A stretch of 64,000 nt of DNA. It comes from Streptomyces sp. ISL-100. GTDB taxonomy: Bacteria; Actinomycetota; Actinomycetes; Streptomycetales; Streptomycetaceae. The translations under genes and the position numbers were made by a program. Under the pieces are notes generated by a model. The model made no database searches, had not been told where the DNA came from, and saw only the letters and a program-made list of their open reading frames with translations. Below are positions 15,731 to 25,400 of the stretch, in pieces (the stretch's first letter is position 1; every line of letters begins with the position of its first letter). The stretch spans positions 1 through 64,000 of the forward strand of contig NZ_JAGGOK010000074.1 in the NCBI RefSeq assembly GCF_018614615.1, in the 5' to 3' direction.

Positions 15731-17665
15731 TCAAAGCGCCACCAGAGTGACCTCGGTCGCCTTCACGCTCACCCATACCCGCACGCCCTCCGCGAGCCCC
15801 AGCTCCGCGGCCGCCGCCGGAGTGACCTCCGCGACGACTTCGGGGGCGGCGTCGATCAGGACGCGCAGGCGGCTCCCGTGCGCGGTCAGCTCGCCGACCG
15901 TTCCCGGCCAGTTGTTGCGCGGGCTTCCTGAGGGCCGGTTCCGGTGTACGGAGACCGCTTCAGGGCCCACGACGGCGAGGCCCGGGGCGCCGCCCGGGAG
16001 CGGTTCGGCGGCGACCAGGTGTGCGCCGTCGAGCAGTTCCAGGCCGTCCGCCGTGGCGGTGCCGGGCCAGGCGTTGCGGCCGAGCATCCGGGCCACCCAG
16101 GGCGAACGCGGGTGCCGGGCGACCTCCGCCGGAGGCGCGTACTGCACCGACTCGCCCTCTTCCAGTACGAGCACGTGGTCCGCCAGCGAAACGGCCTCGA
16201 CCGGGTCGTGCGTGACGATCAGGCAGACGCCCGGGAAGCCCGCCAGGTGGTCGCGCAGGGTGTGCCGGACACGGGCCCTGGTCGTCTGGTCGAGTGCGGC
16301 GAGCGGTTCGTCGAGCAGGAGCAGCCGGGGGCGTGCTGCGAGGGCGCGGGCGAGAGCGACGCGCTGTGCCTGGCCCCCGGAGAGCTGGCTGGGCCTGCGG
16401 TGCGCGAGGTGCCCGACACCGAGGCGGTCGAGCCACTCCTGCGCCTCCGCGCGGGCGGCCGCCTTGGAAGCGCCCTGGGACGTTCTCCCGTACGCCGTGT
16501 TGGCGAGCGCGGTCATGTGCGGGAACAGCGCGCCGTCCTGCGGCACCCAGGCGATGCCGCGCCGGTGCGGCGGCAGAGATGACACGTCCCTTTCGCCGAG
16601 CCGAAGGGAGCGCGCGGTTGCCCGGTCGGTGAGTCCCAGGAGCGCGCGCAGGAGGGTGGTCTTGCCCGCACCGTTGGGTCCTACGACGGCGACCGTACTA
16701 CCGCCCTCCACGTCGAGCCCCACGCGCGCGTGCCCGTCGATTTCTGCGACGAGCGGCCACCGGGGCGCCTCTCCACCGTCGGTCACGGCCTGCGAGCCGG
16801 ACGACAGTGAGCCGGGGGCCGGAGCGGCGTCCAGGGGCTCCTCAGGGGGCGGTGTCCGTGCGTCACGGGATCCACGCTGCGGGGCGAGCCAGTGGCCCCG
16901 CAGCGCGATCAGTACGGCGGTCGCCACCGCCAGCAGCAGCAGCGACACCGCCACCGCGCCGTCCGGGTCGTTCTGGAGCAGCAGATAGACCTGGAGCGGC
17001 AGGGTCTGCGTGGTACCCGGCAGATTGCCGGCGAAAGTGATCGTCGCCCCGAACTCGCCCAGCGCCCTCGCCCAGCACAGCGCCGCACCCGCGAGCAGCC
17101 CCGGCGCGACCATCGGAACGGTCACAGTGAAGAACGTCCGCAGCGGTGACGCGCCCAGCGAAACGGCCGTCTCCTCGTACCGGGGATGCAGTCCGGCCAG
17201 CGCCCCCTCCAAGCTGATCACCAGGAACGGCATCGCGACGAACGCGGACGCGACGACCGCCCCCGCCGTCGAGAACGGCAAGGTCACCCCGAACCAGTGC
17301 GACAGCTGCTCGCCGATCAGCCCGCGCCGCCCGTACCCCTGAAGGAGCGCCACACCGGCGACCGTCGGCGGCAGCACCATCGGCAGCATCACCAGGACGC
17401 GCACCAGCGCCTTGCCCCGGAACGACACGCGTGCGAGCAGCCACGCCAGCGGTACGCCCAGGACGAGCGACAGCAGCAGCGCCCACCCCGAGACGACCAA
17501 GGACAGACCGAGCGCCTCGGTCACCGCGGGAGCGGTCAGCCGGCGGGGGAGCGCCGACCACGGCGCACCGGCGAGCACGCCCGCCAGCGGGAGCAGCAGG
17601 AAGGCGACGGCTAGCCCGGCCGGCAATGTGAGGGCGAGCGGCGTGCGCCCCTTCACCGTGCTCAC
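15731..17665 (-). CDS. modBC: fused molybdate ABC transporter permease/ATPase (ModB-ModC)
   Basis: A 644-residue fusion. Residues 1-260 form a ModB/CysT-type permease with about five to six membrane segments and the EAA loop EETAVSLGASPLRTFF. Residues 305-510 form the ATPase: Walker A GPNGAGKTT, signature LSGGQAQR, Walker B LLLLDEPLAAL and switch His in VTHDP. The C-terminal 120 residues are a TOBE/MOP molybdate-sensing domain. ModB and ModC are usually separate proteins. GTG at 17665 overlaps the modA stop by 4 bases (GTGA). It imports molybdate delivered by ModA. Confidence 0.92.
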   Translation of the reverse strand: MSTVKGRTPLALTLPAGLAVAFLLLPLAGVLAGAPWSALPRRLTAPAVTEALGLSLVVSGWALLLSLVLGVPLAWLLARVSFRGKALVRVLVMLPMVLPPTVAGVALLQGYGRRGLIGEQLSHWFGVTLPFSTAGAVVASAFVAMPFLVISLEGALAGLHPRYEETAVSLGASPLRTFFTVTVPMVAPGLLAGAALCWARALGEFGATITFAGNLPGTTQTLPLQVYLLLQNDPDGAVAVSLLLLAVATAVLIALRGHWLAPQRGSRDARTPPPEEPLDAAPAPGSLSSGSQAVTDGGEAPRWPLVAEIDGHARVGLDVEGGSTVAVVGPNGAGKTTLLRALLGLTDRATARSLRLGERDVSSLPPHRRGIAWVPQDGALFPHMTALANTAYGRTSQGASKAAARAEAQEWLDRLGVGHLAHRRPSQLSGGQAQRVALARALAARPRLLLLDEPLAALDQTTRARVRHTLRDHLAGFPGVCLIVTHDPVEAVSLADHVLVLEEGESVQYAPPAEVARHPRSPWVARMLGRNAWPGTATADGLELLDGAHLVAAEPLPGGAPGLAVVGPEAVSVHRNRPSGSPRNNWPGTVGELTAHGSRLRVLIDAAPEVVAEVTPAAAAELGLAEGVRVWVSVKATEVTLVAL

Positions 17666-18435
17666 GGCGCCTGGAACCCCGCGTCACGCAGCAGCTTCTG
17701 GGCCTCCGGGGAGGCGAGCCACTTCACGAAGTCCGAGGCCTCCTCGCTGTGCTTGGAGTCGTCGAGCACGGCGGCCGGATAGGACGCGACGGCGTTCTGC
17801 GCGTCGGGTACGGCGACCGTGGTGACCTTGCCCCTGGCCGCGGCGGCGTCGGTCACGTACACCAGACCGGCATCGGCCTCGCCCAGCTCCACCTTGCTCA
17901 GTACCGCGCGCACATTCGGCTCCTGGGAGACGGGCTTCACCTTCACACCCGCCCCGTCCAGAATCTTCTGGCTGTAGCGGCCGACCGGCACCTCGGGCGC
18001 CGCGAGAACCACCTTCAGGCCGCTCCTGGAGAGGTCCTTCAGGCCGCCGATCTTCTCCGGGTTGCCCTGGGCGGTGGCGATGGTGAGGCGGTTCTTCGCG
18101 ATGACGACCGGTTCGCCGGTGTTCTCCTTCAGCCCGTCCATGGTCTTCGTGTCGGCGGTGACGAGAGCGTCGGCGGGCACGCCCTGACGTACCTGCGAGA
18201 CGAGTTCCTGAGAGCCGTTGAAGGAAAAGGTGACCTTCGTGCCGGCGTGCTCCTTCTCGTACGCCGCTCCGGCCGCCGTGAACACATCGGTGAGTGAGGC
18301 CGCGGCGAGGACGGTGATCTCGGTTGAGCCCGCCTTGGAGCCCGCCTTCTCGCCTCCCTCACCGCCGCACGCGGCAAGGAGCGGGACGAGCAGCAGCGAG
18401 GCGGTGATGGCGGTAAGGACGGTACGGCGTCGCAC
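17662..18435 (-). CDS. modA: molybdate ABC transporter substrate-binding lipoprotein
   Basis: A 257-residue lipoprotein. GTG at 18435 opens a standard signal (VRRRTVLTAITASLLLVPLLA then lipobox LAAC). The mature part has ITVLAAASLTDVF, FSFNGSQELVSQV and the ADAGLVYVTDA segment of ModA-type oxyanion-binding proteins. An ATG at 18504 is also in frame, but it would overlap the upstream gene and add 23 residues of intergenic composition before the signal peptide. The order regulator-modA-modBC suggests one operon on the minus strand. Confidence 0.9.
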   Translation of the reverse strand: MRRRTVLTAITASLLLVPLLAACGGEGGEKAGSKAGSTEITVLAAASLTDVFTAAGAAYEKEHAGTKVTFSFNGSQELVSQVRQGVPADALVTADTKTMDGLKENTGEPVVIAKNRLTIATAQGNPEKIGGLKDLSRSGLKVVLAAPEVPVGRYSQKILDGAGVKVKPVSQEPNVRAVLSKVELGEADAGLVYVTDAAAARGKVTTVAVPDAQNAVASYPAAVLDDSKHSEEASDFVKWLASPEAQKLLRDAGFQAP

Positions 18436-18481
18436 GGAGACCCCCGGGGTGTCGGTAACGATCGGCTGGGACACAGCCGGT

Positions 18482-18877
18482 TCACACACGGTCGATATGG
18501 ACATTGGTCGACTTCACGCGGGCCACCGCCTCCATCCCGACCTCCAGGCCGAGCTCCTCGACGGCCTCCCGGGTCAGCAGGGAGACCAGCCGGTGCGGGC
18601 CCGCCTGTACCTCGACCTGGGCGGCGACATCGCCGAGCTTCACCGCGGTGATGATCCCGGCGAAGGCGTTGCGCGCTGTCGTGTACGGGATGTCGCCCTG
18701 CTCATTGGCCTGCTGGGCGAGCTCGACCGCGTACGCCGCGAGAACGGGGCCGTCGATCAGCCGCCGGCCGGTCTCGTCCCTGCGCGTGGTGATCCGCTCG
18801 GCGTCTGCCCAGCGGCGGACGGTGTCGGGGCTGACGCCGAGAAGCCGCGCCGCCTGCTGAGTGGTGTAGGACCGCAT
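18482..18877 (-). CDS. HTH-TOBE molybdate-responsive regulator / molbindin-like protein
   Basis: A 131-residue protein. Residues 1-50 form a MerR/excisionase-type helix-turn-helix (YTTQQAARLLGVSPDTVRRWADAERI) and residues 65-131 a TOBE (MOP) domain (ARNAFAGIITAVKLGDVAAQVEV). TOBE domains bind molybdate or tungstate, so the protein probably senses intracellular molybdate and controls the adjacent modA-modBC genes. ATG at 18877 is preferred; TTG at 18886 is a 3-codon longer alternative. No strong ribosome site is seen. It differs from E. coli ModE, which has a longer HTH and two MOP units. Confidence 0.85.
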   Translation of the reverse strand: MRSYTTQQAARLLGVSPDTVRRWADAERITTRRDETGRRLIDGPVLAAYAVELAQQANEQGDIPYTTARNAFAGIITAVKLGDVAAQVEVQAGPHRLVSLLTREAVEELGLEVGMEAVARVKSTNVHIDRV

Positions 18878-18902
18878 GTGCGGCAATGTACGACCGTTTC
18901 AT

Positions 18903-18946
18903 CCGCACCTGCAAGGAAGATCGGTCGATGCTCCTGGCAGGTGCGG
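18903..18946. terminator. stem-loop after the LPG-synthase-like gene
   Basis: Arms 18903-18917 and 18932-18946 match at 14 of 15 positions around a 14-base loop. It lies just past the stop of the minus-strand gene 18999-21719 and upstream of the TOBE regulator. No T-run follows, so it could alternatively be an operator of the molybdate operon. Confidence 0.45.
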
Positions 18947-18998
18947 TGTGGCTCGTACGAAGAGACCAGAGGTATCGGGAGCCTCTGGAGCTGCGCCC

Positions 18999-21719
18999 CT
19001 AGAGCTGTTCCTTGCGTGTCAGCTGGTTGAAGGACAGCCAGCCCGGCAGCACCGGCAGCCAGAAGGTCAGCAGCCGGTACAGCAGCACCGCCGGGGCCGC
19101 GATCCCCGCGGGCAGGCCCGCGACCGACAGCGCCGCGATGAGCGCGCCCTCGACCGCGCCGACACCGCCGGGCGTCGGTACCGCGGAACCCAGTGCGTTG
19201 GCGGTCAGGAAGACCACCGCGATGGTGGCGTAGCTCAGGCGGGCGTCGCTGTCGAAGGCGCGGATCGACGCGTCCAGGCACATCACGAACGTAGCGGTCA
19301 GCAACAGCATGCCGCCGATACCGGTGATCAGCTTCTGCGGCCGCTGCAGTACGTCGAGCATGCGGGGCACTACACCGGCGAACAACGACCGCACCCGCGT
19401 CACCACGAACCTGCGCAGGATCGGCACGGCCGTCACCACCAGCGCCAGCACCGCCGCCGTCAGCAGTCCGGCGATGACCGTCCGGGACGGGGAGAGCGTG
19501 GGGGTCCGTTCGGTGCCCGTCACGTAACCGAAAATCATCAGCAGCGTGATGTGGGCCGCGAGGCCGAAGAGCTGCGAGGCGCCGACACTCGCTACCGCCA
19601 GCCCGGGGCGTACCCCGGCGCGCTGGAGGAAGCGGGTGTTGAGCGCCACGCCGCCGATCGCCGCCGGCGCGACGAGCTTCACGAAGGAACCGGCCACCTG
19701 CGCCTTGACGGTGCGCCAGAACGACACCTTCTCGGGTACGAACCCCAGCAGACTCATCGCCGCGGCCGGATAGCTCAGCGCGGAGAACAGCACGGCCACC
19801 GCCGCCCAGCGCCAGTCCGCCTTCGCGATCGCGTCGCTCATGTCGTTGGCCATCAGCGACGAGATGAGGAAGTAGGCGGCGAACGCACCGGCGATGACGC
19901 TGACGAGTGTGCGGGGCCTGATGCGTTCGAGGCGGGCCGGCTCGACCAGCGCCTGCGGACGGATCAGCAGCACCTGGTGGCGGATCTGCGTCAGCAGGTC
20001 CTCTTCGCGTGCCTTCTCCAGGGCCTCCTCTATGGCCCCCTTCTCGGCCTTCTTCTCCGCCCGTGCGTCCTTGCGGCCATTGGCCGCGGTGGCCTCGTCG
20101 GCGCCCGGCTCGGCCGCCCCGGCCGGTTTGGCGGCGTGTGACGCGTCGAGCACCGCCTCGCGCTCGCGCTGCGAGCGTTCGCGCGCCAGCTTGCGCAGGG
20201 TGGAGCGGGTGGAGCGGCTGAGCGCGATCGGCTGGAGCAGCGGCAGGCTGTCGGCGACCGCGTCGGGGCCCAGTACCTCCACGGCGGCGGCCACGGCCCG
20301 CTCGGCGCCGGCGCGCAGCGCGAGCGTCGTCAGGAGCTGCGCGACGTCCATGCGCAGGACGACGTCGCCGGCCGCGATCTCGCCGCCGCGCAGATCGGTA
20401 AGGATCACCCTGCCGGAACGATCCACCAGAATCGCGTCGCCGACCAGCCTTCGGTGCGCGATACGGCGCGACTGGAGGGCCTTCACCTGGCGCCAGGCAC
20501 CGCGCAGCAGCTCGTCGGTGATCTCCTCGTCGGGCAGCGAGTCCAGCGAGCGGCCGCCCAGGTGCTGGTACACGAGCATCACGGCGTCGGGGCCGAGCTC
20601 GGACGTGGCGATCAGCTTGGGCGCGTTGGCCCCGGCGGCGATGGCGGCGTACGCGAGAAGCGCCTCCTGCTCCAGGGCCTGGCGCAGGGACTGGATCGAG
20701 CGGCGCTGGGTGATGCCGCGCAGGGTCACCTGACGCCACACGCGGTAGAAGAACCCCTGCGCCTGCTGTTCGCGGTCGACGACGGTGACGTCGAGGGGCG
20801 GCCCGTCCTCCAGGGTGACGAGGTAGCGGCGGCCGCGGTCCCCCTGCTCGGCGGAGTCGGGTACGTCCTCGGCGCGCATCGCCGTCACCGGATGGAACCC
20901 GACGTGCCGCAGCCCCGCGAGGAGGGTCTGGCCGGTGGGCCGTACGTTCGGGGAACCGACGGCGTAGAGCGTCCCGTACGCGACCGTCCAGCCGATCAGC
21001 ACGGTCACGATGATCGAGAACGGTGTGGTCTGGCGGCCGACCAGTACGGCGAACGAGTTGAGCAGCAGCACCGCCCACAGCGCCACGCGCCAGCGCGGTC
21101 TGCGGGCCATGCCGACCGCCGTCATGTAAGCGATGACGGGCGCCAGGTAACCGTGCACGGGATCGGTCAGTTCGCCGCTCGCCGTCGCCTGTGTGAGCGC
21201 TTCCCTGATCGTGTCCGGGGCGGCCTCGGAGACCCACAGGTCGGTGGCGAGCGCGACACCGTGCGCGAGCACGGCCGCGAGTACGCCGTCCGCGATCCGC
21301 AGTCCGTCGCGCTTGATCAGCCGCTCGATGGCGAAGGCGACCGGGAGGATCAGTACGGCGATGCTGGAGATCAGGCCGGCCAGTTTGATGAAGACGTCGG
21401 GCGTCTGGCCGGTGCCCTTGCTGATGTCCTGTTCGAGCCCCGACGCGGTGCCGTGCGCGAAGGCCGCGATGCCCAGTACGCAGACGATGCTCAGCACGCC
21501 GACGAGCAGCCGTACCAGGTCGGACGGGCGGTGTACGCGCGCGGAGAGCAGTGGTTCGTCGCCGGAGACGCGGTCGATGCTGCTTCCTTCGGGCCCGCAG
21601 TTCATGTTCTTCGTGGGCCTCTCGGGTGCGTCAGGGCGCGACTCGGCGCCAGGGGTGCTCGCCGCCGGCGGAGGCTGCACGCCCTGCTCGTTCGTTGTTT
21701 CCTCTTGATCTCGTATCAC
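18999..21719 (-). CDS. kinase-like / lysylphosphatidylglycerol-synthase-TM membrane protein
   Basis: A 906-residue protein. After 60 disordered residues come about six membrane segments (70-270), a cytosolic kinase-like region (about 290-480), a charged Ala/Glu/Lys linker (about 510-580) and a C-terminal UPF0104/LPG_synthase_TM domain with about seven membrane segments and SAVPTPGGVGAVEGAL. The kinase-like part has IAHRRLVGDAILVD and LTDLRGGE where a kinase would have HRD..N and DFG, so phosphotransfer is doubtful. The second half belongs to the MprF flippase-like/AglD family. It may act in lipid or cell-envelope modification. GTG at 21719 is not backed by a strong ribosome site. Confidence 0.8.
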   Translation of the reverse strand: MIRDQEETTNEQGVQPPPAASTPGAESRPDAPERPTKNMNCGPEGSSIDRVSGDEPLLSARVHRPSDLVRLLVGVLSIVCVLGIAAFAHGTASGLEQDISKGTGQTPDVFIKLAGLISSIAVLILPVAFAIERLIKRDGLRIADGVLAAVLAHGVALATDLWVSEAAPDTIREALTQATASGELTDPVHGYLAPVIAYMTAVGMARRPRWRVALWAVLLLNSFAVLVGRQTTPFSIIVTVLIGWTVAYGTLYAVGSPNVRPTGQTLLAGLRHVGFHPVTAMRAEDVPDSAEQGDRGRRYLVTLEDGPPLDVTVVDREQQAQGFFYRVWRQVTLRGITQRRSIQSLRQALEQEALLAYAAIAAGANAPKLIATSELGPDAVMLVYQHLGGRSLDSLPDEEITDELLRGAWRQVKALQSRRIAHRRLVGDAILVDRSGRVILTDLRGGEIAAGDVVLRMDVAQLLTTLALRAGAERAVAAAVEVLGPDAVADSLPLLQPIALSRSTRSTLRKLARERSQREREAVLDASHAAKPAGAAEPGADEATAANGRKDARAEKKAEKGAIEEALEKAREEDLLTQIRHQVLLIRPQALVEPARLERIRPRTLVSVIAGAFAAYFLISSLMANDMSDAIAKADWRWAAVAVLFSALSYPAAAMSLLGFVPEKVSFWRTVKAQVAGSFVKLVAPAAIGGVALNTRFLQRAGVRPGLAVASVGASQLFGLAAHITLLMIFGYVTGTERTPTLSPSRTVIAGLLTAAVLALVVTAVPILRRFVVTRVRSLFAGVVPRMLDVLQRPQKLITGIGGMLLLTATFVMCLDASIRAFDSDARLSYATIAVVFLTANALGSAVPTPGGVGAVEGALIAALSVAGLPAGIAAPAVLLYRLLTFWLPVLPGWLSFNQLTRKEQL

Positions 21720-21865
21720 CTGTCACCGCCCGGATGATGGTGGCATGACCGCATGACAGAGGGGGGCATCAGGGTGCATTGCGGGGGCGTGAAGTGTTTT
21801 GGCTGTTTTGGATACGCCCCATGGAGCAGCGCGCGCTGTCGGCGGCGTGGTGCAGGATGGACCGG

Positions 21866-22252
21866 ATGAGCCCCGAGCCGGATGTCTCCGCAGTGCCCGA
21901 GTACGCCGAGCGCGTGCTGGAGGTGGCCGAGATGATTCCACCCGGCCGTGTGATGACGTACGGGGATGTCGCCGAGTGGCTCGAGGAGGGCGGCCCCCGC
22001 CAGGTTGGGCGGGTCATGGCGCTCTACGGCGGCGGCGCGCCCTGGTGGCGCGTGGTGCGTTCCGACGGCGTACTGCTGCCGGGCCACGAACTGCGGGCGC
22101 TGGACCACTACCGCGCGGAGGGCACCCCTCTGCGGACGGCCTCCCGGCAGTCCGGGACCCACCTGCCGCGCCTGGACATGAAGCAGGCGAGGTGGGACGG
22201 CGGCACGGCCGGTTCCGGCGGAAGTGCACAAGCTCACACGACTCACACCTGA
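21866..22252 (+). CDS. alkyltransferase-like protein (ATL; MGMT fold, no catalytic Cys)
   Basis: A 128-residue protein with the MGMT DNA-binding/active-site domain: EMIPPGRVMTYGDVAEWL, RQVGRVMALYGGG, and APWWRVVRSDG where true O6-alkylguanine transferases have PCHRV. The alkyl-acceptor Cys is replaced by Trp, as in ATL proteins that bind alkylated guanines and hand them to nucleotide excision repair. ATG at 21866 has AGGA 9 bases upstream; ATGs at 21857 and 21821 are alternatives. Rv3204 is a similarly placed homologue. It is divergent from the kinase-like membrane protein and upstream of the adnAB genes. Confidence 0.85.
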   Translation: MSPEPDVSAVPEYAERVLEVAEMIPPGRVMTYGDVAEWLEEGGPRQVGRVMALYGGGAPWWRVVRSDGVLLPGHELRALDHYRAEGTPLRTASRQSGTHLPRLDMKQARWDGGTAGSGGSAQAHTTHT

Positions 22253-22473
22253 CAGCTTCCTGCATGCGCGGTCGCGGTGGGGAATGGCCGGACCGTACGG
22301 GGCGCCGGGCGAGGTACCGGGCGGGACAGGAAGCGGACTCGCTGCGCCCCGGTCGCCCACTGGCGTAGCGTCGTCCTCCGCACGCGGCACGCGCGTACCG
22401 CTCATCCCGCTTCCCCCGCGCCCCGCGCGGGGCGGCAAGTCAACCCGTACACCCTCCAGGACCGGCGATCCAC

Positions 22474-25400
22474 GTGAGCTCATCCCCTTCCGCAGATCCC
22501 CCAGGTGCCCCAGGTTCCGCCTGGAATCCGCCGCACCGTAAGGCGCGGCAGCGGACCCCGGGCGCGTACCGACTGGTGCGTACCCCGCCGGGCCCTGTGG
22601 ATCCCCCTCTTCTGGACGCGCGACAGCGCGCGGTGGTTGACCATGTGGGCGGTCCGCTGCTGGTCCTCGCGGGCCCGGGCACCGGCAAGACGACGACCCT
22701 CGTGGAGGCGGTCGCCGCGCGTGTCGCCAAGGGAGCCGACCCTCAGCGCATCCTGGTGCTCACCTTCAGCCGCAAGGCGGCGGTGGAACTGCGCGACCGG
22801 ATGGCACTGCGGCTCGGCGGCGCGTACGGGCCACAAGCCACCACCTTTCACTCCTTCTGCTACGCCCTGGTCCGAGCCCACCAGGACAGCGACCTCTTCA
22901 GCGAACCGCTGAGGCTGCTGTCCGGCCCCGAACAGGACGTGGCGGTACGTGACCTGCTGGCGGGCCACGTGGACCTGGAGCGGGACGGCCATCCGGCTCC
23001 CGTCCACTGGCCGGACGAACTGCGCGCCTGCCTCACGACGCGCGGCTTCGCCGACGAGGTACGGGCGGTGCTCGCGCGCAGCCGGGAACTGGGGCTCGGC
23101 CCCGACGCTCTGGGGGCCTTCGCGGCGCGTACCGGGCGGCCCGACTGGAAGGCCGCGGCAGCGTTCCTGGCCGAATATCTCGACGTACTCGACATGCAGG
23201 GCGTCCTGGACTACGCCGAACTGGTCCACCGCGCGGTGCTGCTCGCCGAGGAAGCGGAGCTCACGGGCCGGCTCAGCGCCCAGTACGACGCGGTCTTCGT
23301 GGACGAGTACCAGGACACCGACCCGGCGCAGGTCCGCCTCCTGAAGGCGCTGGCCGGTTCGGGGCGCACCCTGGTGGCGTTCGGCGACCCGGACCAGTCG
23401 ATCTACGCGTTCCGCGGTGCGGACGTCGGCGGGATCCTCGACTTCCCGGACACGTTCCGGGGAACGGACGGCAGTCCTTCCCCGGTGGAGGTGCTGACGA
23501 CCTCCCGCCGCTCGGGAGCCACCCTCCTGGAGGCCACCCGTCTGCTCACCCGTCGGATGCCGCTGACGCGCCTGCCGGCCGAAAAGGTACGGGCGCACCG
23601 CGATCTGGCTGCGGTACGGGAAGGGGGGCGCGCGGAGGTCTTCACGTACCCGACGGCCGGCACGGAGCTCGACAACATCGCGGACATCCTGCGCCGCGCC
23701 CACCTGGAGGAGGGCGTGGCGTGGAACGAGATGGCGGTACTGGTACGCGCCGGCGGCCGCACGATCCCCGTCGTACGCCGCGCGCTGACCTCCGCCGGCG
23801 TCCCCCTGGAGATCGACGGCGACGACCTCGCCCTGCGCCACGAGCCGGCCGTAACCCCCCTGCTGACGGCGCTACGAGCAGTGGCCGATGCAGCGCTTAC
23901 CAAACCGGCCGACCCGGCCGCTCGCGGCGAAGACGACGCCGAGGAGGACGAGCACGCCGGCCCGCCCGCCACCACGGCCGGCTGGCTCGGCACAGACGTC
24001 GCCGCCGAACTGCTCGCCTCGCCGCTCGCCGGCATGGACACCGCCGACCTCCGCCGCCTCGGCCGCGCTTTGCGCGACGAGGAGCGTGCTGCCGGGAACC
24101 GCCTCCCGCCGCCCTCCGACGAGCTGCTCGCCCGCGCCCTCGCCGAACCGGAGCGGCTGGCCGCGCACGACCCGGCGTACGCCCGCGGCGCCCAGCGCCT
24201 CGGCGCGCTCCTGCGGGGGGCCCGCACCCTCCTCGAAGCCGGCGGCACCGCCGAGGAGGCCCTCTGGGAGCTGTGGAACGGTACGCCCTGGCCGGGGCGC
24301 CTCGAACGCGCCGCCCTGCGCGGCGGCGCGGCCGGCCGCAACGCCGACCGCGACCTCGACGCGGTCTGCGCACTGTTCGACACCGCCGCCCGCGCCGAGG
24401 AGCGCTCCGGCGGCCGCGGCGCCCTGAACTTCCTCGAAGAGCTCGACGCCCAGGACATCGCCGCCGACACCCTCAGCAAGCGCGCCGTACGCCCCGACGC
24501 CGTACGCCTGATGACCGCGCACCGGTCAAAGGGGCTGGAGTGGCGCCTGGTCGTCGTGGCGGGCGTACAGGAGGGCCTGTGGCCGGACCTGCGCCGCCGA
24601 GGTTCGCTCCTCGAAGCCGACAGGATCGGCCGCGACGGCCTCGCCGAACCCCTCACCCCAGGCGCCCTCCTCGCCGAGGAACGACGGCTCTTCTACGTCG
24701 CCGCCACCCGCGCCCGCGAGCGCCTCGTCGTCACCGCCGTCAAGGCCCCGGCCGACGACGGCGACCAGCCCTCCCGCTTCCTCACCGAACTCGGCGTCGA
24801 ACCCAAGGACGTCACAGGCCGCCCCCGCCGCCCCCTCGCCGTAGCCGCGCTCGTCGCCGAACTGCGCGCCACCACCGTCGACCCGGCGGCCACCCCCGCC
24901 CTGCGCGACGCGGCCGCCCGCAGGCTGGCCCGCCTCGCCGCCCTCGCGGACGAGGACGGGCAGCCGCTGGTCCCTTCGGCGCACCCGTACCGCTGGTGGG
25001 GCCTGTACGACCCGACGCACAGCAGCATCCCTCTGCGCGACCGCAACGAGCCCGTGGCGCTCTCGGGAAGCGCACTGGACCAGGTCGCGAACACGTGCTC
25101 CCTCCAGTGGTTCCTGGGACGCGAGGTAAAGGCGGACGCACCCGCGACCGCAGCCCAGGGCTTCGGGAACGTCGTGCACGTCCTGGCCGACGAGGTCGCG
25201 TCCGGCCGTACGCCCGCTGACCTCGCCGTACTCATGGAACGCCTCGACTCCGTCTGGAACGCCCTCGCGTTCGACGCCCCCTGGAAGTCCACGCAGGAGA
25301 AAGAGCACGCTCGCGTGGCGCTGGAACGCTTCCTCCAGTGGCACGTCATGGACCGCGGCGGCCGCACCCCGGTCGCGACCGAGCACGACTTCGACGTGAC

